Assembly (NCBI GenBank): GCA_905372565.1
Contig: CAJPPK010000029.1
Coordinates: forward strand, 1 to 22,338
Source of the DNA: an uncultured Porphyromonas sp.
GTDB lineage: Bacteria; Bacteroidota; Bacteroidia; Bacteroidales; Porphyromonadaceae
Length of the DNA stretch: 22,338 nucleotides
Reading direction: 5' to 3'
Both the position numbers and the translations under genes were made by a program. Of the stretch, positions 8,201 to 15,850 are shown one piece after another (within the stretch, counting starts at the first letter, position 1; each line of letters opens with the position of its first letter). Under the pieces are notes generated by a model, which searched no databases, had not been told where the DNA came from, and was given only the letters and a program-made list of their open reading frames with translations.

Positions 8201-11200
8201 TTAGAAACCAAGATGCACGGTGGCCGTGATCTGGCGAGGAAGCGGAGAGGCTACCCCACCAGAGCGGAAGAACTCAGGATCCTGACCATAGAGCTTCTTG
8301 TCGGCATAAAGGAGGGCGATATTCGTTGCCTGTAGCTTGACGGAAGCACTCTTGAGGAATCCAAGGCGCTTGACTAGACTCTTGGGGAGGTTGTAGGCAA
8401 GTGAGATTTCCTTGAGACGGATGAAGCCACCATCAGCTACGCGTGCTGTCGAATAGTTGTACGCCGAGTAGCCATAGCCGATATATCCATAGCTCTGATG
8501 GTCACGCACTGCTGCTAGGGTAGGAATATCTGTCTTCTGTTCGTCACCTGGGACACTCCATCGGTTGACAAACTCACGGGGGGTAGCCCAGAGGTCAGTG
8601 TACCAAGAGCGGAAGGCTGGATCCAGGCGGAGCTTATTCCCTCCAGAGTAGGTGATGAAGATGTTTAGCTTAAGATTCTTGAAGGTGAAGATGTTCCCCA
8701 AGCTACCATTGAAGGTTGGTTCTGCAGAGCCCTCATACTTAAGGAATGCGAGGTCATCGATCTCCTGGAAGTTGATCTTATTATAGTTCGATGGAGTGAT
8801 ACGATCGCCTTTGAAGCGGAAGGTTGGAAGACCTTCTCGTGTGAGTCCTTCGTAAGGGATGGAGAAGAGCGAACGTACGGGATAGCCCTCGCGAGCAAAT
8901 CCGTTTCCTGAGACAAAGTTCCAGAGATGCGACTTAGTCTTGAGGTTCGTGACTTCATTGAAGTTTGATCCAAAGATGAAGTCGGTTGTCCAAGTAAAGT
9001 CCTTGCTCTCGATGTTCTTCGTCGAGATAGAGAGCTCGAACCCATGGCTCTTCATAGAGGCGACGTTCCCGTAGCGTACACCACCGATCGTATAGGTCGC
9101 CCCGATGAGGTCGAAGTTATTACGCTTATAGACGTCGGCCGTGATATTCACTCGGTTCTTGAGGATACCCATGTCGATACCGAAGTTGAACTCATGCTTC
9201 TTTTCATAGGTTAGATCTCCATTTTCGTAACCACTGATGCTGTTTCGACTCTCGGTGAGGTCAGCAGAGGGACGCCAAACTGATCCGCTACGGATGACGA
9301 CGCGAGAGTTGGTCAGCCAGCGAGGAGCGTCAGCGGTAAGTGAATAGGAAGCCTTGAGGCTGAGGTGGGAGAGGAAATTCTGCTTGTTGAAGAAGGCTTC
9401 TTCATGAGCATTCCAAGCACCAGCGATATTCCAGGTAGGTAGCCAGCGAGCCTTACGGCTACGACCTAAGCGGTTTGATCCTTCGTAGCGAGCTGTACCG
9501 GCGAGTGTGTAGCGACCTTTGTAGGAATAGGTAGCCGTGCCGAAGAACGCGAGAGTACGGCTATAGGTGCGCTCTAGTCCGTAGTAAGGGCTGTTCTTCT
9601 CCTTCAGTTGCTTGAAGAGGCTATAGTCCCAGAAGGGCTCTAGTCCGCTATCGTACTGCATACCATAGCCATCACTCCAGCGATTGACACGATCCTGTGA
9701 GTTGACCTCCATACCACCGTAGCCGTTGATGATGTGGTCTTCCTTGATCGTCGTGTTGTAGCTCGCAGAAGCACGGAAGTCATAGCTAGACATCTTGCGC
9801 TGGTTCGTGTTGTAGAACCCCCCGACGGGAAGTACGGTACGTGGCAGCGTGTTGGGCTTGTCTTGGTCCTTCCAGAGGAACTTGTTGTTTCTGATGATCG
9901 TGGCATCTCCCATCGCACGGTAGGCCTGAGCACGGTTAGAGTACTCGGTGACGATATTCTCCGTGTCGGTATAGGTTTCCTTGTAGGCTCCGAGGGCACT
10001 GACGGTCATCCCTGTGAAGGGGCGCCACTTCAGCTCCATTTGGAACTTGACATCCTTTACCTCAAGGTCGATGTAGTTATTGTCTAGCTCGTGCTTGATG
10101 TTGAACGGAGCATAGTCGCGTCTGTAGAACTCGTTGGGATCGAGTGCACGGCTTGTATTCAGAGCGTAGGAGAAGGGGTTGATGTCGAAGCTTCGAGAGA
10201 CTTCCCCTGTGGCAGCACTAGAAGACTGGGTGAGTGTACCAGGAGCACGCTGGTTACGTGCTGAGGCATTGATCTGAGTCGTCAGTGATAGCTTGGGAGA
10301 GAAGGTGTAGGTCGCATTGAGGTTACCCGTGTAGCGTCTTACGGTGCTAGCTCTCATCCATCCTGGATCGAAGAGGGCGGACATAGAGACATAGGTCTGA
10401 AGATCCTTAGTCCCTCCCGTGAAGCTCAGCGAATGGCTCTGCATGATGGCAGGAGAGAAGAGCTCCTGGAACCAGTCGGTATTGCGTAGCTCACCCTGAC
10501 GGAGGTATTCCATCTTGGCCTCTGGTGTGTTAGGCAGGCCGAAGGTCCCCGTCTTAGAGTCATAGGTGTGCATCAGCTGATACATCTTCCCATATAGACC
10601 CGTGGTCGAATTATTGTAGACAGATGCAAAGTTTAGCCACCCCTTCTTCTCCATCTCGTTGTAGATGCCGATTTGCTCCTGTGAGTTCATGATATTGTAA
10701 TCACGATAGGAGGGGACAAGGCGAGAGGTGAATTCTCCGGTATAGGAGAAGGAGTGAGAGCCGGAGCGTCCTTTCTTCGTCGTGATGACGATGACACCGG
10801 CCATAGCCTTAGCACCGTAGATCGAAGTGGCTGACCCGTCCTTCAGGATCTGGAAGCTCTCGATGTCGTCAGCGTTTAGCCCTGCCACTGCAGAGCCAAG
10901 GAGTGTCGTGGCATCTCCCGAGCTTAGGTCATCAGCACCGACATCGACGACGTCCTCTTGGATGACCCCGTCGATGACCCAGAGAGGGCGAGAGGATCCA
11001 TAGATCGAGGTCGCCCCACGGACACGGATCTTCGGAGCTGTACCGAAGGTTCCCGAGACGTTCTGGACGGAAACCCCTGCAGCCTTCCCTTCTAGAGCTC
11101 GTGCGGCATCAGGCACCCCGTCTAGCTTGGTCTTGTCGCCTCCGATCTTGGTCGTAGACCCGGTGAAGAGACGCTTATCGACGCTGTTCATCCCCGTGAC

Positions 11201-11515
11201 GACGATGGTGGAGAGCGTCTTGGAGTCAGACTCGAGGACGACACGCATCTTGTCTTTGATGGGGACTTCTACGGTTTTGTATCCCATAAATGAGATACGG
11301 AAGGTCTTGGATCCTGCAGGTACGGTGATTTTGAACTTACCATCTGTACCCACGAGTACACCAGACCGAGTGTGCTCCTTGACGAGGATGGAGGCACCGA
11401 TGGCGGGCTCGTTATCGGGCGCCAGCAGTATCACCCCTGTGATCACACGCTGCTGGGCTAGGCCCACAGTCAGTGACAAGAGCAAGGACAGAAAGAGTAG
11501 AGTAAACTTCCTCAT
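8201..11515 (-). CDS. SusC/RagA-family TonB-dependent outer-membrane transporter
   Basis: A 1104-residue outer-membrane transporter energised by TonB/ExbBD. The signal peptide (about 1-20, cleaved near GLA-QQ) is followed by a carboxypeptidase-regulatory-like beta-sandwich (about 27-90, with GVLVGTDGKFKITVPAG and ISFMGYKTVEV). A TonB-box-like STIVVTGM and a plug domain come next, containing RVRGATSIYG, PLWVIDGVI and the closing SIYGAKAMAGVIVITTKKG. The remainder is a 22-strand-type barrel ending in an aromatic C-terminal strand, ATVHLGF. The length is normal for SusC proteins. It is the first gene of the operon and is preceded by an unusually long leader. No anti-sigma or extracytoplasmic-function sigma factor gene and no hybrid two-component regulator lies nearby, so regulation may act through the leader. 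Confidence 0.95.
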   Translation of the reverse strand: MRKFTLLFLSLLLSLTVGLAQQRVITGVILLAPDNEPAIGASILVKEHTRSGVLVGTDGKFKITVPAGSKTFRISFMGYKTVEVPIKDKMRVVLESDSKTLSTIVVTGMNSVDKRLFTGSTTKIGGDKTKLDGVPDAARALEGKAAGVSVQNVSGTFGTAPKIRVRGATSIYGSSRPLWVIDGVIQEDVVDVGADDLSSGDATTLLGSAVAGLNADDIESFQILKDGSATSIYGAKAMAGVIVITTKKGRSGSHSFSYTGEFTSRLVPSYRDYNIMNSQEQIGIYNEMEKKGWLNFASVYNNSTTGLYGKMYQLMHTYDSKTGTFGLPNTPEAKMEYLRQGELRNTDWFQELFSPAIMQSHSLSFTGGTKDLQTYVSMSALFDPGWMRASTVRRYTGNLNATYTFSPKLSLTTQINASARNQRAPGTLTQSSSAATGEVSRSFDINPFSYALNTSRALDPNEFYRRDYAPFNIKHELDNNYIDLEVKDVKFQMELKWRPFTGMTVSALGAYKETYTDTENIVTEYSNRAQAYRAMGDATIIRNNKFLWKDQDKPNTLPRTVLPVGGFYNTNQRKMSSYDFRASASYNTTIKEDHIINGYGGMEVNSQDRVNRWSDGYGMQYDSGLEPFWDYSLFKQLKEKNSPYYGLERTYSRTLAFFGTATYSYKGRYTLAGTARYEGSNRLGRSRKARWLPTWNIAGAWNAHEEAFFNKQNFLSHLSLKASYSLTADAPRWLTNSRVVIRSGSVWRPSADLTESRNSISGYENGDLTYEKKHEFNFGIDMGILKNRVNITADVYKRNNFDLIGATYTIGGVRYGNVASMKSHGFELSISTKNIESKDFTWTTDFIFGSNFNEVTNLKTKSHLWNFVSGNGFAREGYPVRSLFSIPYEGLTREGLPTFRFKGDRITPSNYNKINFQEIDDLAFLKYEGSAEPTFNGSLGNIFTFKNLKLNIFITYSGGNKLRLDPAFRSWYTDLWATPREFVNRWSVPGDEQKTDIPTLAAVRDHQSYGYIGYGYSAYNYSTARVADGGFIRLKEISLAYNLPKSLVKRLGFLKSASVKLQATNIALLYADKKLYGQDPEFFRSGGVASPLPRQITATVHLGF

Positions 11516-11580
11516 TCATCATCAGTATTAAGGTGAGTATTAGTTAGTGAGTGGTGAGCCACGCTTAGTCTACACGAGAC

Positions 11581-11620
11581 GTACTATGGGCATACTCTTG
11601 GTAAGAGAAGGGCATAGCAC
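11581..11620 (-). promoter_or_regulatory. Hairpin in the susC leader
   Basis: Outer arms 11581-11588 and 11613-11620 pair at 7 of 8 positions. After an internal loop, CTCTT (11595-11599) and AAGAG (11603-11607) pair around a 3-nt loop. The internal loop on both sides contains the direct repeat GGGCATA (11588-11594 and 11610-11616, period 22). It lies 65 nt before the susC start codon. It could be an attenuator, an mRNA-stability element or a protein-binding site. Confidence 0.45.
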
Positions 11621-11679
11621 GGGCCGTCCACCCAAGGGTTACGGGTAGAATGCTTATGTGATATGTAGGTTAGGAGAGA

Positions 11680-11751
11680 CTAGCGTATTCGAGGTGGTCG
11701 AGGAAGGTTCATCTCGACAAATCTCTTATGAGGAGTAAAGCTAAGATGCAT
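11680..11751 (-). CDS. Possible 23-residue leader ORF upstream of susC
   Basis: An ATG at 11749-11751 opens a 23-codon frame ending in TAG at 11680-11682, inside the predicted susC mRNA leader and about 70 nt after the predicted transcription start. The peptide begins MHLSFTPHKR, and its second half is MNLPRPPRIR, basic and proline-rich. Proline/arginine-rich leader peptides can slow ribosomes, so a role in controlling susC is conceivable. There is no clear ribosome binding site, which is normal for this phylum. A frame of this length can easily arise by chance, and I recognise no family. Confidence 0.25.
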   Translation of the reverse strand: MHLSFTPHKRFVEMNLPRPPRIR

Positions 11752-11829
11752 AGGCGTAGATACCGTTGTATAGTCAGTTGTACCGTAGTTGTGTTTCTGA
11801 GCTTGATGGTGTGTGAGTATGCTCTAGGA

Positions 11830-11860
11830 CAAATCTAGAAAGAATAGTTTGTACGAGCAA
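11830..11860 (-). promoter_or_regulatory. Candidate susC operon promoter
   Basis: The minus strand has TAGATTTG at 11830-11837, an exact TAnnTTTG -7 element. A TTG at 11858-11860 sits 20 nt upstream, within the 19-21 nt spacing of Bacteroidota primary promoters. The predicted start site near 11822 gives a leader of about 300 nt before the susC ATG, far longer than the roughly 35 nt predicted for eno, nqrA and pnp. Confidence 0.6.
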
Positions 11861-12169
11861 GATCTACCTCTTACTCTAGTAAGATGAGGGTGGAAACCCT
11901 TTTGTACAGCGGGAAGTCTAAGCGTTGTTGAGCTTTTTCTAGGTGCTGAAATAAGCCCTCTAGGTTTAGCAAAAACTTTAGGATCACCTCCCCTATCACT
12001 TTCCTTCGTGAGAGCCGTGCGCTTGGAGGGGGGAGGATGTTCGTTTCGGGGAGGCTGGTGCGTGCTTTCATTCGGCGATGTGTTTTGCGAGGAGCTTAGA
12101 GGAGGGAGGTGTGGGGTGAATCGCTCTAGCGGGGCTTGCTGCAGAGGTCTGCCTTGCCTTCGGTAAAGA

Positions 12170-12215
12170 TTAACCTTAGTCCCAATAAAGACTAATGTTT
12201 GTCGGAGTAAACGTA
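12170..12215. repeat. Degenerate intergenic repeat, copy 2
   Basis: The segment beginning TTAACCTTAGTCCCAA corresponds to the copy at 2929-2974, sharing the ordered blocks AACCTTAGT, TAAAG and GTTT. It lies about 290 bp upstream of nqrA. The plus-strand frame 12195-12410 begins inside it, one reason that frame is not called as a gene. Confidence 0.4.
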
Positions 12216-12417
12216 GGGGGTTATCAAGGGAGAGCTTTATTGCTGTCTTCAGGGCGCAAAATCTCTCCGAAGAGATCCCCTAGTCTTTCGTCTCTTTGGG
12301 GTACTCATGAGCTTTCGAAATCCTTGAGCAAAGCAGATACGAAATATAAGGGTCAGGAGCCTGAAAAGAGGCCTAGGATACCTCTACCAAGTATTGATGG
12401 GGAGAGCTAGATATAAT

Positions 12418-12435
12418 CTACCTGAATATAGGTAG
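12418..12435 (+). promoter_or_regulatory. Dyad at the nqr promoter, possible operator
   Basis: CTACCT (12418-12423) and AGGTAG (12430-12435) are perfect inverted arms around GAATAT. The dyad sits about 19 nt before the -7 element of nqrA, where the -33 region should be; no TTTG-type -33 is visible there. This fits a regulator binding site, but the regulator is unknown. Confidence 0.4.
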
Positions 12436-12453
12436 TATGTGCCCAAGATTATG

Positions 12454-12461
12454 TACTTTTG
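12454..12461 (+). promoter_or_regulatory. Candidate nqr operon promoter, -7 element
   Basis: TACTTTTG is an exact match to TAnnTTTG and would give a 5' leader of about 35 nt before the nqrA ATG. It lies inside the short dyad GTACTTTTGTAC (12453-12464). No good -33 box is present. Confidence 0.6.
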
Positions 12462-12502
12462 TACCCAAATACTTTAATTAAACTATTCATCAATCACGTG
12501 TT

Positions 12503-13858
12503 ATGCCGAACATTATCACAATAAAGAAGGGGCTCACGCTGAATCTGAAGGGAAAGGCTGAAAGGCAGGCCCTCGCACCCGTGGCGAAGGCTAGTTCTTA
12601 CGCAGTCGTACCTGATGATTACGTCGGGTTCGTCCCCAAGGTGATCGTTCAGCCAGGGATGCGTGTGCTCGCAGGGGATGCTCTCCTGGCACACAAAGCA
12701 TATCCCGAGCTTAAACTGACCTCTCCTGTCAGCGGGGAGGTCGTCGCCGTACATCGTGGCGCTAAGCGTAAGGTCCTTAGCGTTGAGGTACGCCCAGAAG
12801 CAGAGATCGAATACAAGCAGTTCGCCACGCAGGGCTTCGAGACGATGCAGCGTGCCGAGCTCCTCGCTCTGCTCTTGGAGGGTGGTATGTTCGGCTTCTT
12901 CAAGCAGCGTCCTTATGATCGTCTTCCGAATCCTAACGTCGCTCCTCGTGACATCTTCGTCACGGCCAACTTCACCGCACCTCTTGCTCCTAGCTTCAGC
13001 CACCTCGTGGCAGGACGTGAGGATGAGCTACAGCTAGCTCTCGATGCCTTGACGAAGCTCACCGATGGTAAGGTCTATCTCGGTGTAGCAGCAGGCGAGC
13101 TGCCTAGCGTTCGCACAGTAGAGCGTGTCGAAGTGCGTGGTCCACACCCCGCAGGCCTAGTCGGTGTCTTGATCAATCACGTGGCTCCTGTCAATAAGGA
13201 GGAGGTCGTCTGGACGCTCAAGGCTTCAGACCTCCTAGTCATCGGTCGCTTCCTCAAGACGGGTAAGGTAGACTTCTCCCGTACGATCGCTATCACGGGC
13301 TCCGAAGCAAAGGAGACGGGCTATGTACAGGTGCTCCCAGGTGCTCGCTTCGAAGAAGTCCTCGCTGGTCGCCTTGGTAAGGGTGAGAAGCGTGAACGTG
13401 TCATCGAAGGTGACGTCTTCACAGGTGTCAAGGTCGATGAAGAGCACGATCGTCTCAGCTTCGGTATCGACCAGATCACGGTCATCCCTGAGGGGGACGA
13501 CGTGCACGAAGTCTTCGGCTGGGTGCTCCCCCGTCTGAAGGAGTTCAGCATGAGTCGCTCCTATTTCTCTTGGCTCATGCCTAAGAGCAAGGAATACGAG
13601 CTTGACGCCCGTATCAAGGGTGGTCGCCGTGCGATGATCATGAGCGGTGAGTACGACAGAGTCTTCCCTATGGATATTTATCCTGAGTTCCTCCTGAAGA
13701 GCATCATTGCCTTCAACATTAATGATATGGAGGCACGTGGTATCTATGAGGTCGCTCCAGAGGACTTCTCCGTGTGTGAGTTCGTCGATACGTCCAAGCT
13801 ACCTCTCCAGCAGATCGTCCGCCAGGGGCTAGACGAACTCTATAAGGAAATGAACTAA
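12503..13858 (+). CDS. nqrA: Na+-translocating NADH:quinone reductase subunit A
   Basis: A 451-residue cytoplasm-facing subunit of the Na+-pumping NADH:quinone oxidoreductase, without a transmembrane segment and associated with quinone binding. The N-terminus MPNIITIKKGLTLNLKGKAE and the early segment VGFVPKVIVQPGMRVLAGD, LLAHKAYPELKLTSPVSGEVV are the usual barrel-sandwich opening of NqrA. The C-terminal portion KSIIAFNINDMEARGIYEVAPEDFSVCEFVDTSK ends like family members, whose length (about 445-450) it matches. It is the first gene of nqrABCDEF, with the promoter element about 40 nt upstream. The gap to nqrB is 34 bp. Confidence 0.97.
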   Translation: MPNIITIKKGLTLNLKGKAERQALAPVAKASSYAVVPDDYVGFVPKVIVQPGMRVLAGDALLAHKAYPELKLTSPVSGEVVAVHRGAKRKVLSVEVRPEAEIEYKQFATQGFETMQRAELLALLLEGGMFGFFKQRPYDRLPNPNVAPRDIFVTANFTAPLAPSFSHLVAGREDELQLALDALTKLTDGKVYLGVAAGELPSVRTVERVEVRGPHPAGLVGVLINHVAPVNKEEVVWTLKASDLLVIGRFLKTGKVDFSRTIAITGSEAKETGYVQVLPGARFEEVLAGRLGKGEKRERVIEGDVFTGVKVDEEHDRLSFGIDQITVIPEGDDVHEVFGWVLPRLKEFSMSRSYFSWLMPKSKEYELDARIKGGRRAMIMSGEYDRVFPMDIYPEFLLKSIIAFNINDMEARGIYEVAPEDFSVCEFVDTSKLPLQQIVRQGLDELYKEMN

Positions 13859-13892
13859 TCCCCCTAGGTATCACTATTAAAGGACAAGTACC

Positions 13893-15098
13893 TTGAACGC
13901 TTTAAGAAAACAACTCGATAAGATCAAGCCCGCTTTCATGCCTGGTGGGCGCTTCTCGGCCTTGGAGTCTGTCTTCGATGGTCTAGAGACGTTCCTCTTC
14001 GTTCCGAATGCTACGTCGAAGCGCCGTGGTGCACATGTGCACGATGCTATCGACAGCAAGCGCACGATGAGCGTCGTGATCTTTGCCCTCTTGCCTGCTC
14101 TCCTCTTTGGGATGTACAATGTAGGGCTTCAGCATAACATCGCCCTCGGTCTAGAGTCTTCCTTCTGGGCTACCTTCTTCTATGGCTTCCTCTCAGTGCT
14201 TCCTCAGATCGTCGTCTCCTATGCTGTCGGTCTAGGTATTGAGTTCATCATTGCGCAGATCAAGCATGAAGAGATCCAGGAAGGGTTCCTAGTGACGGGT
14301 ATCCTCATCCCGATGATTATCCCTGTGGAGACTCCACTATGGATGATCGCTGTGGCTACAGCATTCGCTGTGGTCTTCGCTAAGGAAGTCTTCGGTGGAA
14401 CGGGCTATAACGTCTTCAACGTTGCCCTCATTACCCGTGCTTTCCTCTTCTTCTCCTACCCAGCAGCTATGTCTGGTGACAGCGTCTGGGTTCGCCTCTC
14501 TCAGACCTTTGGTCTCGGTGGCGAAGGAAAGGTCGTGGATGGCTTCTCGGGGGCTACACCCCTTGGGCAGATCGCCGGGGGCAATGTCACGGACATCCAT
14601 AATACCCTAGGTAATGCCCTGACGGACTGGGACGCCTTCCTAGGCTTCCTCCCTGGATCTGTCGGTGAAGTCTCTACGCTGGCTATCCTCATCGGTGCCT
14701 TCATCTTGATCTTCACCGGTATCGCTAGCTACAAGATCATGGTATCTGGTGTCGTCGGTGTCGTCGCTATGGCTTCGCTCTTCAACGCCATTGGTGCCAC
14801 CCCTGCTATGGAGGTCACTGCTCTACAGCATATCCTCTATGGTGGCTTTGCCTTTGGTATCGTCTTCATGGCTACCGACCCTGTGACGGCTGCACGTACT
14901 GAGACAGGTAAGTGGATCTATGGCTTCTTCATCGGGGTGATGGTCGTCTTTATCCGTGTCCTCAATGCTGGTTACGCTGAAGGGATGATGCTCGCTATTC
15001 TGCTGATGAATACCTTCGCTCCACTGATCGACTACATCGTCGTAGAGCGTAACGTCAGCAAGCGTCAAGCGCGCCTCGTAGCTAAGTCTAAGAACTAA
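13893..15098 (+). CDS. nqrB: Na+-translocating NADH:quinone reductase subunit B
   Basis: A 401-residue polytopic inner-membrane subunit that carries a covalent FMN and helps form the Na+ path. The FMN attachment motif SGAT lies at residues 219-222, so Thr222 is the expected flavin site. The hydrophobic segments between about 58 and 385 fit the usual multi-helix fold. The chosen start is TTG at 13893-13895, preceded by AAAGGA about 9 nt upstream. It yields MNALRKQLDKIKPAF, the conserved NqrB N-terminus. The first in-frame ATG would delete about 15 conserved residues. Confidence 0.96.
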   Translation: MNALRKQLDKIKPAFMPGGRFSALESVFDGLETFLFVPNATSKRRGAHVHDAIDSKRTMSVVIFALLPALLFGMYNVGLQHNIALGLESSFWATFFYGFLSVLPQIVVSYAVGLGIEFIIAQIKHEEIQEGFLVTGILIPMIIPVETPLWMIAVATAFAVVFAKEVFGGTGYNVFNVALITRAFLFFSYPAAMSGDSVWVRLSQTFGLGGEGKVVDGFSGATPLGQIAGGNVTDIHNTLGNALTDWDAFLGFLPGSVGEVSTLAILIGAFILIFTGIASYKIMVSGVVGVVAMASLFNAIGATPAMEVTALQHILYGGFAFGIVFMATDPVTAARTETGKWIYGFFIGVMVVFIRVLNAGYAEGMMLAILLMNTFAPLIDYIVVERNVSKRQARLVAKSKN

Positions 15099-15113
15099 TC
15101 CAAGTAGCCTACG

Positions 15114-15848
15114 ATGAATACAAATAAGAATTCCTACGTGATCATCTACGCTGCTGTGATGGTCATCTTGGCAGCAGTCCTCTTGGCTGGTGCTAATATC
15201 CTGCTTAAGCCTGCTCAGGAGGAGAATGCGAGCATCGATAAGATGGAGCAGATCCTTCGTGCGCTTGGTAAGAGTGCTCCTAAGGCAGAGGTCATCTCTA
15301 CCTATAAGAGCCTGATCAAGGAGGAGCTCCTCGTCAATGCCGAAGGGCAGGTCGTGGAGACTTTCTCTGGTGATCAAGTCGGGAGCAGCAAGGCTTTCCA
15401 GACAAATACCGAGCTGGCCTATAAGCTGATCGCTAAGAACCAACCTCAGGATCTACCCGTCTTCGTCGCTGAAGTCGATGGGAAGAAGCTCTATGTCCTC
15501 CCACTCAATGGTGCAGGGCTCTGGAATAAGATCTGGGGCTACCTAGCTATCAATGCCGAAGATCACTCTACGATCGAAGGTGCTGACTTCGGTAACGCTG
15601 GAGAAACCCCAGGGCTTGGTGCCGAAATCTCTACACTACACTTCGCTGGAGAATTTAAGGGCAAGCAGCTCTTCCGTGAAGGGAAGTTCACAGGCATCGC
15701 TGTCGTCAAGGCAGGATCCCAATCTGAGGGACAGGATTATGTCGATGGTATCTCTGGTGGTACCCTCACTAGTAATGGTGTGCACGATATGCTCCACCAT
15801 AGCCTCGCTCCTTTCCAAAAGTTCCTCGAAACCGCTAATGCTCAGTAG
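15114..15848 (+). CDS. nqrC: Na+-translocating NADH:quinone reductase subunit C
   Basis: A 244-residue subunit with a single N-terminal membrane helix (about 9-31) and a large periplasmic FMN-binding domain. The covalent FMN site is SGGTLTS at residues 214-220, with Thr217 the likely flavin-linked residue. Many relatives have SGAT here, so Gly216 is a small variation. The conserved GLWNKIWGYLA at 135-145 and GETPGLGAEI at 163-172 support the assignment. The gene starts 15 bp after nqrB, and only 2 bp separate it from nqrD. Confidence 0.96.
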   Translation: MNTNKNSYVIIYAAVMVILAAVLLAGANILLKPAQEENASIDKMEQILRALGKSAPKAEVISTYKSLIKEELLVNAEGQVVETFSGDQVGSSKAFQTNTELAYKLIAKNQPQDLPVFVAEVDGKKLYVLPLNGAGLWNKIWGYLAINAEDHSTIEGADFGNAGETPGLGAEISTLHFAGEFKGKQLFREGKFTGIAVVKAGSQSEGQDYVDGISGGTLTSNGVHDMLHHSLAPFQKFLETANAQ

Positions 15849-15850
15849 TC

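Larger units (their letters stand above)
11516..12502. other. Divergent intergenic region between susC and nqrA
   Basis: About 990 bp with no confident gene. It carries the susC promoter (11830-11860), its roughly 300-nt leader with a possible 23-codon ORF and a hairpin, one copy of the degenerate repeat (12170-12215), and the nqr promoter (12454-12461) with an adjacent dyad. Two longer frames, 11871-12071 (minus, 66 codons) and 12195-12410 (plus, 71 codons), show no recognisable domain, signal peptide or promoter of their own and are not called. Confidence 0.6.

Noticed and set aside
11516..11830. Cobalamin or TPP riboswitch in the susC leader
   Set aside because: Searched by eye on the minus strand for the conserved core boxes of these classes; none found. 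A covariance-model search would be needed for other classes.
11871..12071. 66-codon minus-strand ORF upstream of the susC promoter
   Set aside because: No recognised motif and no promoter match of its own. It is possible as a small gene, but nothing positive supports it.
12195..12410. 71-codon plus-strand ORF before nqrA
   Set aside because: It begins inside the degenerate repeat, has a low-complexity Ser/Arg/Pro composition, and ends just before the nqr promoter dyad.
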